Below, piece by piece: positions 1 to 7,500 of a stretch of 9,874 nt of DNA (position 1 is its first letter; every line of letters begins with the position of its first letter). The stretch is taken from NCBI GenBank assembly GCA_020350865.1, contig CP070726.1, forward strand, positions 2,385,870 to 2,395,743, read 5' to 3'. Below the pieces are notes generated by a model. That model saw only the letters and a list, made by a program, of their open reading frames with translations, had not been told where the DNA came from and did no database searches. This stretch comes from Thermoplasmata archaeon (lineage in GTDB: Archaea > Thermoplasmatota > Thermoplasmata > GCA-020350865). The position numbers and the translations under genes were made by a program.

Positions 1-450
1 GATTTCCTGTCCAAGGGCACAGCCATAGCACATATTGCAGGAGCCGTAAGCGTATGCGCCCCCATCGATAGGACCACCGGCAACGGCATAATGCTGGTGG
101 GGGATGCAGCAAGGCAGATCGACCCCATGACCGGCGGAGGCATCACAAACGGCTGTGTGGCAGCCAGGATCGCCGGAAATGTGGCTGCTGAGGCCGTTTC
201 CGCAAAGGACTACTCGGCGGAGTTCTTCTCCGCGTACGAGAAGGGCTGGAGAGCCGAGTTCGAGGACAAGAGCTACATGAACTGGATGGCCAAGGAAAAA
301 CTCTCCAACCTTTCAGATGAAACCCTCAATAAACTGATCGATGCCATTTCGGATGTGAAGGTGGAGAAGATAAGGGTGTACGAGTTACTACAAGCCGTGA
401 AGGTGAAGTATCCGGAGCTCGTAAAGGAGTTCGAGGAATTTATTATGTGA
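1..450 (+). CDS. Geranylgeranyl reductase family protein, C-terminal part (5' end outside window)
   Basis: The reading frame is open from base 1 and ends at TGA 448-450, so 149 codons of a longer gene are visible. The ATG at 91 is internal, because family-like sequence precedes it (AHIAGAVSVCAPIDRT). Codons 34-47 read GDAARQIDPMTGGG, the FAD-contacting signature of archaeal geranylgeranyl reductases (GDAAxxxxPxTGGGI). The helical tail, with LSDETLNKLIDAI and LLQAVKVKYPEL, also fits the family C-terminus. Known members are flavoproteins that reduce geranylgeranyl chains of archaeal ether lipids (digeranylgeranylglycerophospholipid reductase) or related prenyl groups. The N-terminal GxGxxG and most substrate-pocket residues lie outside the window, so the exact substrate cannot be read. 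The next gene starts 52 nt downstream on the same strand and encodes a second member of the fold, so co-transcription is plausible. Confidence 0.85.
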   Translation, partial: DFLSKGTAIAHIAGAVSVCAPIDRTTGNGIMLVGDAARQIDPMTGGGITNGCVAARIAGNVAAEAVSAKDYSAEFFSAYEKGWRAEFEDKSYMNWMAKEKLSNLSDETLNKLIDAISDVKVEKIRVYELLQAVKVKYPELVKEFEEFIM

Positions 451-490
451 GCCGTGCCCGCGGCCGTTAAGCTATTCAGTTCATATTATC

Positions 491-496
491 GAGGGA
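491..496 (+). promoter_or_regulatory. Shine-Dalgarno motif GAGGGA deciding the start at 503
   Basis: GAGGGA abuts an ATG at 497 but lies 6 nt before a second in-frame ATG at 503. The usual 5-8 nt spacing favours 503. The same arrangement recurs at three other genes in this window. Confidence 0.6.
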
Positions 497-502
497 ATGA
501 GG

Positions 503-1567
503 ATGGCCATCAGGATTTTGGGTGCAGGCCTTTCAGGACTCACGGCAGCAATCAACCTGGCAATTGAGGGCAGAGACGTTGCGGTCTTCGAGAGAAAAGG
601 CAATGTGGGAGAGCACATCAGACCAAACTATCAAGGCCTTCTTCGGACGCACGGCGATCCCGCAGGCTACCTCAGGAAATGGAATCTGGAGCCAAAATTC
701 AACCTCTTTCCCATGGAGAAGGCCATCCTGAGCACGAGGACAAGGGACATCCGCGTCACGCTGAAGGAGCCCATCGATTTTGTTCTCAGGGGTGGGAGGG
801 AGTCGCTGGAGTGCGGGCTCTACGAGCAGGCCAAATCATTGGGTGTGAAATTCCATTTCAATCACAGAGAGGACAAAACGAGGGCGGATATCGTGGCCAC
901 GGGGCACTACAAATGCGACATGCTGGCCTTCGGGGGCATATATGAAGACCTGGATTTTCCGAAAGACGAGTTCCTGTACATGCATGACGACCGGTATTCG
1001 CCCAGAGGATGGTATCTGTATATCACTCCCCTGCCTGACGGCACGTACAAGATGGTGAACACTACATCCCAGCCCCATGTGAAACAGACAAAAAGACTGT
1101 ATTTCAAGGCCATCAAGGAGAGGAAGATACTCAGGGACATCGTGGGGGACAGGAAACCCAAGGAGACCTTCGGAGGTTTCGGGGGATGCGATTTTCCCAA
1201 AACAGCTGTGAAGGACGGTTCCCTGTATGTGGGGGAGGCGGCGGGATTCCAGGACCCCTTCCGGGGCTTTGGCATGAACTATGCCCTGGAATCGGGATTT
1301 CTGGCTGCCAAGGCCATTCTCGAGAACAAGGACTACGACAGGCTGTGGAAGGCGCATTTCAGAAACAGGATAAAAAGCGACCTGTACAGAAGATATGCCA
1401 TGGTGGTGTTCGGTGACAGGGCCATCGAGCATGTGTTTCGGCATTTGAAGGACGGGGACCGGGTTGATTTTGACAAGGTCAACCCCAGAGGATTATCGGG
1501 CACCCTTCTGAGGGAGGTGTTCTTCAGGCTCGAGAAATTCAGACGGTGGAGAACGGGATACTGGTAG
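503..1567 (+). CDS. FAD-dependent oxidoreductase of the geranylgeranyl reductase superfamily
   Basis: This is a 354-residue flavoprotein counted from ATG 503; ATG 497 would add two residues but touches the Shine-Dalgarno motif. The N-terminus is a Rossmann FAD-binding fold: ILGAGLSGL gives GxGxxG at G7, G9 and G12, and FER with E30 is the likely ribose-binding acid. ADIVATGH near residue 130 matches the DxVxAxG-type second dinucleotide motif. PRGWYLYITPLPDG resembles the 'YGWIFP' strand of geranylgeranyl reductases. GEAAGFQDPFRGFG at about residues 244-257 is the GDAA-like FAD motif, with E for D and RGFG in place of TGGG. Family knowledge suggests reduction or another redox change of an isoprenoid or similar hydrophobic substrate, but the substrate is unknown. 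It is slightly short compared with typical reductases of about 390-450 residues. It follows a bona fide reductase in the same direction, which suggests a shared pathway or an old tandem duplication. No transmembrane segment is obvious. Confidence 0.75.
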   Translation: MAIRILGAGLSGLTAAINLAIEGRDVAVFERKGNVGEHIRPNYQGLLRTHGDPAGYLRKWNLEPKFNLFPMEKAILSTRTRDIRVTLKEPIDFVLRGGRESLECGLYEQAKSLGVKFHFNHREDKTRADIVATGHYKCDMLAFGGIYEDLDFPKDEFLYMHDDRYSPRGWYLYITPLPDGTYKMVNTTSQPHVKQTKRLYFKAIKERKILRDIVGDRKPKETFGGFGGCDFPKTAVKDGSLYVGEAAGFQDPFRGFGMNYALESGFLAAKAILENKDYDRLWKAHFRNRIKSDLYRRYAMVVFGDRAIEHVFRHLKDGDRVDFDKVNPRGLSGTLLREVFFRLEKFRRWRTGYW

Positions 1568-1724
1568 ACTGCTCGGAGAAATCGGGAACCAGGTATTTTA
1601 GCCGTTGAGAGCATTGCTAGCCTGCAGGGGGCCATTTTCTGGGCCACTGGGGCACTCACCCGTTGTCTTTCATGCAAACCATAAGAAAAATGTTAATAGA
1701 GAGCACAGCCATAACGAGGCAAAC

Positions 1725-1729
1725 GAGGG
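1725..1729 (+). promoter_or_regulatory. Shine-Dalgarno motif GAGGG for the beta-helix gene
   Basis: GAGGG lies 6 nt before ATG 1736 and directly abuts the in-frame ATG at 1730. Spacing supports 1736 as the start. The 168 bp from 1568 to 1735 hold no other gene that I can support. An AT-rich stretch (AAAAATGTTAATAG, about 1686-1699) could be a weak box A, but it is not convincing enough to list. Confidence 0.6.
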
Positions 1730-1735
1730 ATGCAT

Positions 1736-3397
1736 ATGAGGAGGATTCTATACCTTCTTGCGGTCTTCATGCTTATCACAGGTACTTTTATCGTTACGGA
1801 TGTCAGATTCGATTTACTCACCATTCGGGCAGGGGCCGTTACTGTCTATGTAGGTTCGGGCCCGGGAAACGACACCGAAACCATCCAGGAAGCCGTGGAT
1901 ATGGCGGAGCCCGGGGACACGATATACGTCCATGCCGGGACATATCCGGAAAGCCTCCAGATATCAAAGACCCTGACCCTCAAAGGCGAGGACAAGAGCA
2001 CCACCATCATCGATGCCTCGGACAACCAGAGAGGCATATATGTATCGGGCAGCGAATTCGTAAATATCACCGGCTTTACAGTCAAGAATGCCACGCAGTA
2101 CAACATGTTTTTCATACACTGCAACCGCTCCGAAATCAAGGATAATGTCATCAAGGACGGGGCCTTTGCCGCACTGGGCATATTCTCCGGTTCCGACAAT
2201 CTGATAGAGGACAACACACTCACAAACAACCTCCAGGGCATTCTGATATCCTCCAGCTCCCATGCAAACATCGTCAGTAACAATGTTATTGACAGCACTG
2301 GCGACAGGGCTGTTACAATCCAGACAGATTCCCGTGAAAACCGTGTGGAGGGCAATCACATCGAAGTATTCAACAAGGCCGTTTATGTGTACGAATCAGA
2401 AAACACCACCATAGCAGACAACCACATCTCAAACGGTACGATAGGCGTGAATCTGGTCGACCTCGACCTCGCTTTACTTCATAACAATGAGATCTCCGGA
2501 AATGATATCGGTATGGAGCTGAACAGCGCCTCCGTGAGAATCGAGAACTGCACCATTTTAAGCTCCATAACCAATGACATTGTACTCAAAGACGTCGGTG
2601 CAACCTCCCCCGAAGTCACCCTCGTCAACACGACCTTTGATGAAGATAAGGTGCTCCTGGAAACCGACACCGTGGGGCTGACAGTCAAATGGTTTCTGCA
2701 CGTCAGGGTGATCAACGAAACCGGAAAAACCGTACCCGGGATAACGGTCAGGGTCAGGGACAATCAGCACGGAAATTTCGATGAGAATTACACGTCCGAT
2801 GCAAATGGGTACGTGAGATGGATGGAGCTTGCCCAGTACCGTCAAACCCAGACCGGAAAGCTCGTCCTCACGCCTCACAACATCACTGTTTCAAGCGAGA
2901 CTGCCAGCGGCTACGCAGCACCGGAGGTTTCACTGGATCAGACCAAGACCGTCACCGTGAAGGCCTTCTTTGATTCGGATGGTGACGGTGTCCTGGATAT
3001 ATTAGACGCCTTTCCGCTGGATTCAACGGAATGGGTTGATACAGACAGGGATGGTGTGGGTGACAACTCGGATGTCTTTCCGAACGACGCAAGCGAAACT
3101 GCGGATTCGGACAGCGATGGTGTGGGCGACAATGCGGATGACTTTCCGAATGACCCCACGGAAACAAAGGACTCGGATGACGACGGCCACGGTGATAATT
3201 CGGACGCCTTTCCAGACGATGCCGGCGAGTGGAAGGACAGTGACGGGGACGGTGTTGGAGACAACTCGGATTTCCTGCCCGAAATGGACAACAACCTGTT
3301 CTATTTGATTATAGCTATCCTCGTTATTGCAGTGGTCGTTGTTATCCTTCTTCTTATTAAAAGAGGTAAGAAATCAGAAAAGGCCCAAGGCAAGTAG
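1736..3397 (+). CDS. Exported right-handed beta-helix protein with TSP3 stalk and C-terminal membrane anchor
   Basis: The protein has 553 residues from ATG 1736. Residues 1-32 look like a signal sequence: MRRI, a hydrophobic run LYLLAVFMLITGTFIV, and a possible cleavage near RAGA. Residues about 38-295 form a NosD/pectin-lyase-like beta-helix. It opens with YVGSGPGNDTETIQEAVDMA and PGDTIYVHAGTYPE, the usual first-coil signature, and continues with repeating N-N-x-I/V coils such as IEDNTLTNNLQGI, IVSNNVI and IADNHIS. Residues about 317-411 resemble an Ig/CNA-B-like sandwich (VRVINETGKTVPGITVRVRD). Residues 413-516 are five TSP3-type acidic repeats, and 521-541 form one transmembrane helix followed by the basic tail KRGKKSEKAQGK. 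The predicted topology puts the beta-helix outside the cell, held off the membrane by a calcium-stiffened stalk. Such helices bind or cleave polysaccharide or act as structural surface proteins; I see no definite catalytic site. The gene is convergent with the next one, across 23 bp. Confidence 0.85.
   Translation: MRRILYLLAVFMLITGTFIVTDVRFDLLTIRAGAVTVYVGSGPGNDTETIQEAVDMAEPGDTIYVHAGTYPESLQISKTLTLKGEDKSTTIIDASDNQRGIYVSGSEFVNITGFTVKNATQYNMFFIHCNRSEIKDNVIKDGAFAALGIFSGSDNLIEDNTLTNNLQGILISSSSHANIVSNNVIDSTGDRAVTIQTDSRENRVEGNHIEVFNKAVYVYESENTTIADNHISNGTIGVNLVDLDLALLHNNEISGNDIGMELNSASVRIENCTILSSITNDIVLKDVGATSPEVTLVNTTFDEDKVLLETDTVGLTVKWFLHVRVINETGKTVPGITVRVRDNQHGNFDENYTSDANGYVRWMELAQYRQTQTGKLVLTPHNITVSSETASGYAAPEVSLDQTKTVTVKAFFDSDGDGVLDILDAFPLDSTEWVDTDRDGVGDNSDVFPNDASETADSDSDGVGDNADDFPNDPTETKDSDDDGHGDNSDAFPDDAGEWKDSDGDGVGDNSDFLPEMDNNLFYLIIAILVIAVVVVILLLIKRGKKSEKAQGK
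2972..3283 (+). repeat. Five thrombospondin-type-3-like repeats, 22 residues (66 nt) each
   Basis: Units begin at 2972, 3038, 3104, 3170 and 3236, and the last is cut short before the transmembrane helix. Each follows D-x-D-x-D-G-x-x-D-x-x-D-x-F-P, for example DSDSDGVGDNADDFPNDPTE; the alternating Asp residues are the calcium ligands of TSP3 and EF-like loops. The period is exactly 66 nt with no indels. The DNA similarity (recurring GATGGTGTGGG and CTTTCCG) is substantial, pointing to expansion by tandem duplication. Confidence 0.85.
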
Positions 3398-3408
3398 AAG
3401 GGCGGCCT

Positions 3409-3418
3409 TATTGCAATA
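3409..3418. other. 10-bp perfect palindrome in the convergent intergenic gap
   Basis: TATTGCAATA is its own reverse complement and lies in the 23-bp gap between the two convergent stop codons. Just before it, AAGG-GCGG-CCTT (3398-3409) can form a small stem. Neither is followed by a long T-run on either strand, so a terminator role is only a possibility. Confidence 0.3.
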
Positions 3419-3420
3419 CC

Positions 3421-4356
3421 TCATCTTTTAGGGGCAAAAAGCACATAGCAGGGCTTCCCCATCTCCATTTGGAGGCCCTTCAATCGCTCCATGTACGGCG
3501 CCAGCTCCTCCCTGAAGGCGGTGCCCTTTCCCTTGATGTATTTCTCGGTGAATATCTTCGGGTAGGTGTACATGCCCAAGGCGAATTTCACGGTATGGGG
3601 GCCCAGCTGCTTGGCGTATTTCTCAGAATTCACGATAAAGGTCCTCATCTTCTCCGCATTCCTCCTTCTAAAAGGGGAGATATCAAAGGGCTCCTTCCCT
3701 TTGTCCGAGGTTACGAGGCACGACTTTTTTATAAGCCTTCTCAGCTCTTCGGAGCGGGCCAGTGAATACAGCTCGCTTTTGAGCACGATCTTCTGCGGAA
3801 GATCCAGTTTCGATGCATCCGCATCCTTCCAGAAATCCAGTATCTCATCCCTGTAGGCATTGGCCCTGGCATCCATTAACTGTAGAAACAAGGCATCGCA
3901 TTCCAGCTCCACATCTTCGGGCAGCTCGAATGTTTCCGTGGCAACGATATCGCATTGCGCAGTGGAGCTTATGAGGCTCTTTCCTGAAAAGGTGATGTCC
4001 TGGATGTAACGCATCACCGGCCTCTCCATGGGGGTGTAGTAGCCCCTGGCCTCCTTGTTCAGAAGGCCCATATCGCAGAGCTTTGTCAAATCCTTCTGGA
4101 GGATGGTGTAGTCGTTGTACTCCCTCATCCTATCCAGGTCACCGGAAGAAAATCCCCCCCATCCCTTCGGGGGTCTTTTGATATCCCTAAAATCCTTGCA
4201 TAAGAGGTAGCGCAGGTCGTTGAAATGCAGCCCGCTCTCCCCCCTCTTCTTGAGAACCTTAACAACCTTTTGTTCACTCCATAGGGCCAGTATCGGATGG
4301 CTTTCCGGCTCGACAAGCAGCTTTCTCTTGGTCCACTTCCGCTCCCGTCTCGTCAT
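3421..4356 (-). CDS. Uncharacterised protein with probable N-terminal winged-helix domain
   Basis: This 311-residue protein is not one I recognise by family. The stop TGA is the complement of 3421-3423. I place the start at ATG 4356-4354, because AGGG ends 6 nt upstream; a TTG two codons earlier abuts that motif. The N-terminus is strongly basic (MTRRERKWTKRK). Residues about 20-110 look like a winged helix: helix HPILALWSEQKVVKVLKKRG, then SGLHFNDLRYLL, then a recognition-helix/wing-like LTKLCDMGLLNKEARGYYTP. The rest (about 115-311) is mixed alpha/beta with many charged residues, no transmembrane segment and no metal motif that I can identify. By inference it could be a cytoplasmic DNA-binding regulator; the C-terminal half could sense a ligand or mediate oligomerisation. 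It is divergent from the giant secreted-protein gene and shares its promoter region, a common arrangement for a local regulator. The function is otherwise unknown. Confidence 0.8.
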   Translation of the reverse strand: MTRRERKWTKRKLLVEPESHPILALWSEQKVVKVLKKRGESGLHFNDLRYLLCKDFRDIKRPPKGWGGFSSGDLDRMREYNDYTILQKDLTKLCDMGLLNKEARGYYTPMERPVMRYIQDITFSGKSLISSTAQCDIVATETFELPEDVELECDALFLQLMDARANAYRDEILDFWKDADASKLDLPQKIVLKSELYSLARSEELRRLIKKSCLVTSDKGKEPFDISPFRRRNAEKMRTFIVNSEKYAKQLGPHTVKFALGMYTYPKIFTEKYIKGKGTAFREELAPYMERLKGLQMEMGKPCYVLFAPKR

Positions 4357-4362
4357 GGCCAA

Positions 4363-4367
4363 CCCTG
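4363..4367 (-). promoter_or_regulatory. Shine-Dalgarno motif CAGGG for the winged-helix gene
   Basis: On the minus strand CAGGG is followed by TTGGCC and then ATG at 4356, a 6-nt spacer. This favours the ATG over the in-frame TTG at 4362. Confidence 0.5.
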
Positions 4368-4456
4368 CACTGTGAGGCCTGTTTATTACCGTCCCCTAAT
4401 GAATACCATCGTATTTGACGATTTTCAACACCATCCGACCCGATTTATCAGAAAGA

Positions 4457-4484
4457 CATATATACGTTAAAAGTATATTTATAG
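4457..4484. promoter_or_regulatory. Divergent AT-rich promoter region with box A-like elements
   Basis: The stretch runs CATATATACGTTAAAAG then TATATTTATAG. On the plus strand, AAAAG plus TATATTTA (4469-4481) resembles an archaeal BRE/box A and would place initiation near 4505, about 80 nt before the giant gene. On the minus strand, TATAAATATA or the neighbouring TATATATG could serve the winged-helix gene with a leader of about 90 nt. The call rests on base composition and position only. Confidence 0.55.
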
Positions 4485-4572
4485 ATGAGTATGTGACCTT
4501 CTATAATGCACAAAAACTGTGATATGAGGGTTCTACCCAGGTAAAGTATGACCAAAGGGACGATTCCCAGAT

Positions 4573-4580
4573 GAGGGGGT
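4573..4580 (+). promoter_or_regulatory. Shine-Dalgarno motif GAGGGGGT for the giant surface-protein gene
   Basis: GAGGGGGT lies 6 nt before ATG 4587. The ATG at 4583, in another frame, runs into TAG after two codons and is not the start. Confidence 0.7.
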
Positions 4581-4586
4581 ATATGG

Positions 4587-7500
4587 ATGAGTAGGAAAGC
4601 TATCAGCATCTCGGTAACAGCTCTAATGATCGGAACGCTGTTCACCGTAATACTCACGGGCACGGTTTCTGCCATGAACGACGATCAGAACATATCCGGC
4701 CTGGTATGGACGTCGGACGGCACAGCCCCTCCTTCTATAACCGAGTTCGCCATATGGGTCAATCACAGCGGCGTCTGGTACAGATTTCCGGATGTGAATG
4801 CCGGAGAGGCGCCAGCGTACACCAGTATGGATACCGGAGGAACAGTTTCCTGGTACGGTTTCGTTCTCCCCGATAAGTATCAAGGCACGGGCCCCGGCTC
4901 GAGATGGGACCACGGCGACGAGTTCAGGGTCCAGGTGGACGGGACCGACTGGGGCGACATCAACGCCAACGCTACTAGCAATGCGACATTTCCCACGCCC
5001 TCGGGGGACCCGGACCCCACAGATCCCACCTATATCTATGACCCCACCATCGTTGCCTACACCTTCAACATCATAAACTACACCGCAGGGGGAGGCTTCG
5101 CAAACGAGCAGCAGTGGGACATAAGGACAACGGCGCCGATAGACCTGGCACCAACCGATGTAAAGGTCGAGGGAGAGGACCCCGACACCTACGACCCCTT
5201 CGGCGTACCCGTTGCACCCGAGACCGTTATCACCATCACCTTCAATGTCACGAATTTCGGCTCCCTGGGTTCTGGAGGTTTCAACATCAGCCTGTTCAAC
5301 TGTACCCCCGACGGCCAGCCCTGGGGTCCTTCTCCAACCTTCAGGATGATATATGTTCCGGGTGTGTCCGGAAACAGCGTCTACGTGGTAATACCAGTCA
5401 CATGGTTCTCTCCGCCCGATGCCGGGGACTACTATATCAACATCTCCGTGGACCACTACGGCGAGATAAAAGAGTACGATGAGTCCAACAACTGGAAGAT
5501 CGTCCATTTCCTCATCGGGCCCGACCTGGCCCCTGTAAATGTGCTGGTGGGAGGAGTGGCGCCCACAGCCACAGACCCCATACACGTCGGTCCCGGTGAC
5601 ACCGTCACCATAAACGCCAACGCCGAGAACGGCGGCAACTCGCCCATCGGCATAGAAACAACCATGGCGCTTTACCGCACCCTGGGTTTGAACGGACCCC
5701 AGACAGGGCCGTCCGATGACCGTTTGATTCCCGATCTGAATGCAAGCGAAATCTCGGCCCAGCAGACGTACCTGTGGATAGCTCCCTGGTCGCAGGGTGA
5801 TTATTACGTGAACATCTCGGTGGACCACTACGATGTCGCATCGGAGGCCAGCGAGACAAACAACCACTATGTCCTCCATTTCGTGGTTGCCCCGGACCTC
5901 TGGATCCAGATTGTCAAGGTGGACGGAGATGAGGTCACGGACCTCTCTGGTAACCAGGCGCAAAAAATCGTGGTGGCACCGCTGGATTCCATCACAATTG
6001 CCGTGAGTGCTAACAATTCCGGACCTTCCAGCACGGGCATTCAGGACTTCAGCTTCACATACACCAACTGCAGCTCAACCGGTGATCCGGGTTTAAATAC
6101 ATCGTTCTTTTACAGTCCTGCCGTGGGCCCCATTCTCCCGCTCGAAACCAGCCAGTACGTGGAGTTCAACTGGACCGCCCCCTCGACCACGGAGATACTG
6201 GACTACTACATCAGAATAGACGTGGATGTGGGCAACAACGTCTCGGAAACCAACGAGAGCAACAACTTCTTTGTCCTTCACATTAACATGGATGCCCCGG
6301 ATTTGACGCCGGGTACGGTCCAGGTGCTGGTTGCCGGCACCCAGGTGGATTTCTACCCCGATCCGGCGGGAGTGGGCTTCCTCTCCAATATCATCGATAT
6401 CCCGGTTTACGAGGATGTGACCATAGTGATCGATGTCAGCAACATTGGAGGTATAGCCTCCGATCCCACCGATGTTACCTTTTACAACATAAGCGGACTG
6501 GGCCAACCGGCGAACGCCACCGCATTTTCAGTGGATTCCCTGCCTGCCATCCCCGGGCTCGGCTCGGCCCCCGCCTCCGACATCTGGCCCAACCCGGGCC
6601 CCGGCGGGATGAACATAACATGGTTTATCAACATCTCGATTGATCCCAGCAATAACGTTTTGGAGCTTAACGAATCCAACAACATGTTCACCCTGAGATT
6701 CAACCTGACACCCATCCCCGTGACCATCCTTAACGTGGGTGACCCGAAGCTGGATTACTGGGGCAACGGCTCCGTGTTCTACATCAAATCCACAACATTG
6801 CTCAATTTCACGGTGGTTGGATTGTACCCGCCTTTTATTACCTGGTACAAAATCACCAATCTGGATACCGGCCTCCTTGAAAAGGATTGGACCAATTACA
6901 CCGACGAAGGAACCCCGAATTTCCCTATATCCGGGGGAGAGGGGACTTATAGAATAGAGTACAACAGCACGGATAGTGTGGGTGGCGAGGAGGCCACGAA
7001 GTCGAGAATCGTGATAGTGGATGACTCCCCGCCCGAAACCGACATAGCAGTTGGTATTCCTCAATATCGCGCCGTACCAACTGATTATTTGAATGTGACT
7101 TCCGCCACGCTCTTTACCCTTACCCCCGAAGACCATCCTCTCTTTGACAGCCCCATCGGGGTACCAAAAGCCTCGGGAATAGACCATGGTACAAAACCCA
7201 TATCGGGCATATTCTACAAAATAACGAGGGCCGGCACGCTCTTAGTGGACTGGACCGAGGGCTCCACATTTGCCCTTGATAATGCCTCATGGTTCGACGC
7301 ATTATATCTGATCGAATACAACAGCACCGACAATTTGGGCAATGAGGAGCCCACGGATTCCATCACCGTGTTCCTTGACAACACGGGACCCGCCACCCTC
7401 ATCGCGGTGGGAACCCCGCAGCACACCGCTGGAGGGGTGCTGTACGTTAAGTCCACCACCCAATTCGATTTAAGCGGTGATGACGGAGCCGGCTGCGGAG

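Noticed and set aside
91..93. ATG at 91 as the start of the first gene
   Set aside because: The frame is open back to base 1 and the preceding residues fit the reductase family, so the gene is truncated by the window edge.
836..1444. 202-codon minus-strand open frame
   Set aside because: It is antisense to the FAD-dependent oxidoreductase gene, which has coherent FAD motifs. The antisense product resembles no protein family I know.
1568..1735. Possible tRNA or small RNA in the gap before the beta-helix gene
   Set aside because: No cloverleaf, T-arm GTTC motif or strong hairpin was found; only weak GGCC-rich complementarity near 1630-1650.
2972..3283. Regular 66-nt repeats considered as a CRISPR array
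   Set aside because: The repeats are coding, in frame, with no constant-repeat/variable-spacer pattern, and translate into TSP3 units.
4583..4594. ATG at 4583 as the start of the giant gene
   Set aside because: It is out of frame and meets TAG after two codons; ATG 4587 with a 6-nt Shine-Dalgarno spacer opens the long frame with a signal peptide.
4623..5963. 446-codon open frame on the minus strand
   Set aside because: It lies entirely antisense to the giant gene, whose domains and sequons are clear. The antisense translation shows no motif and has low complexity in V, G and R, as expected of a shadow frame.
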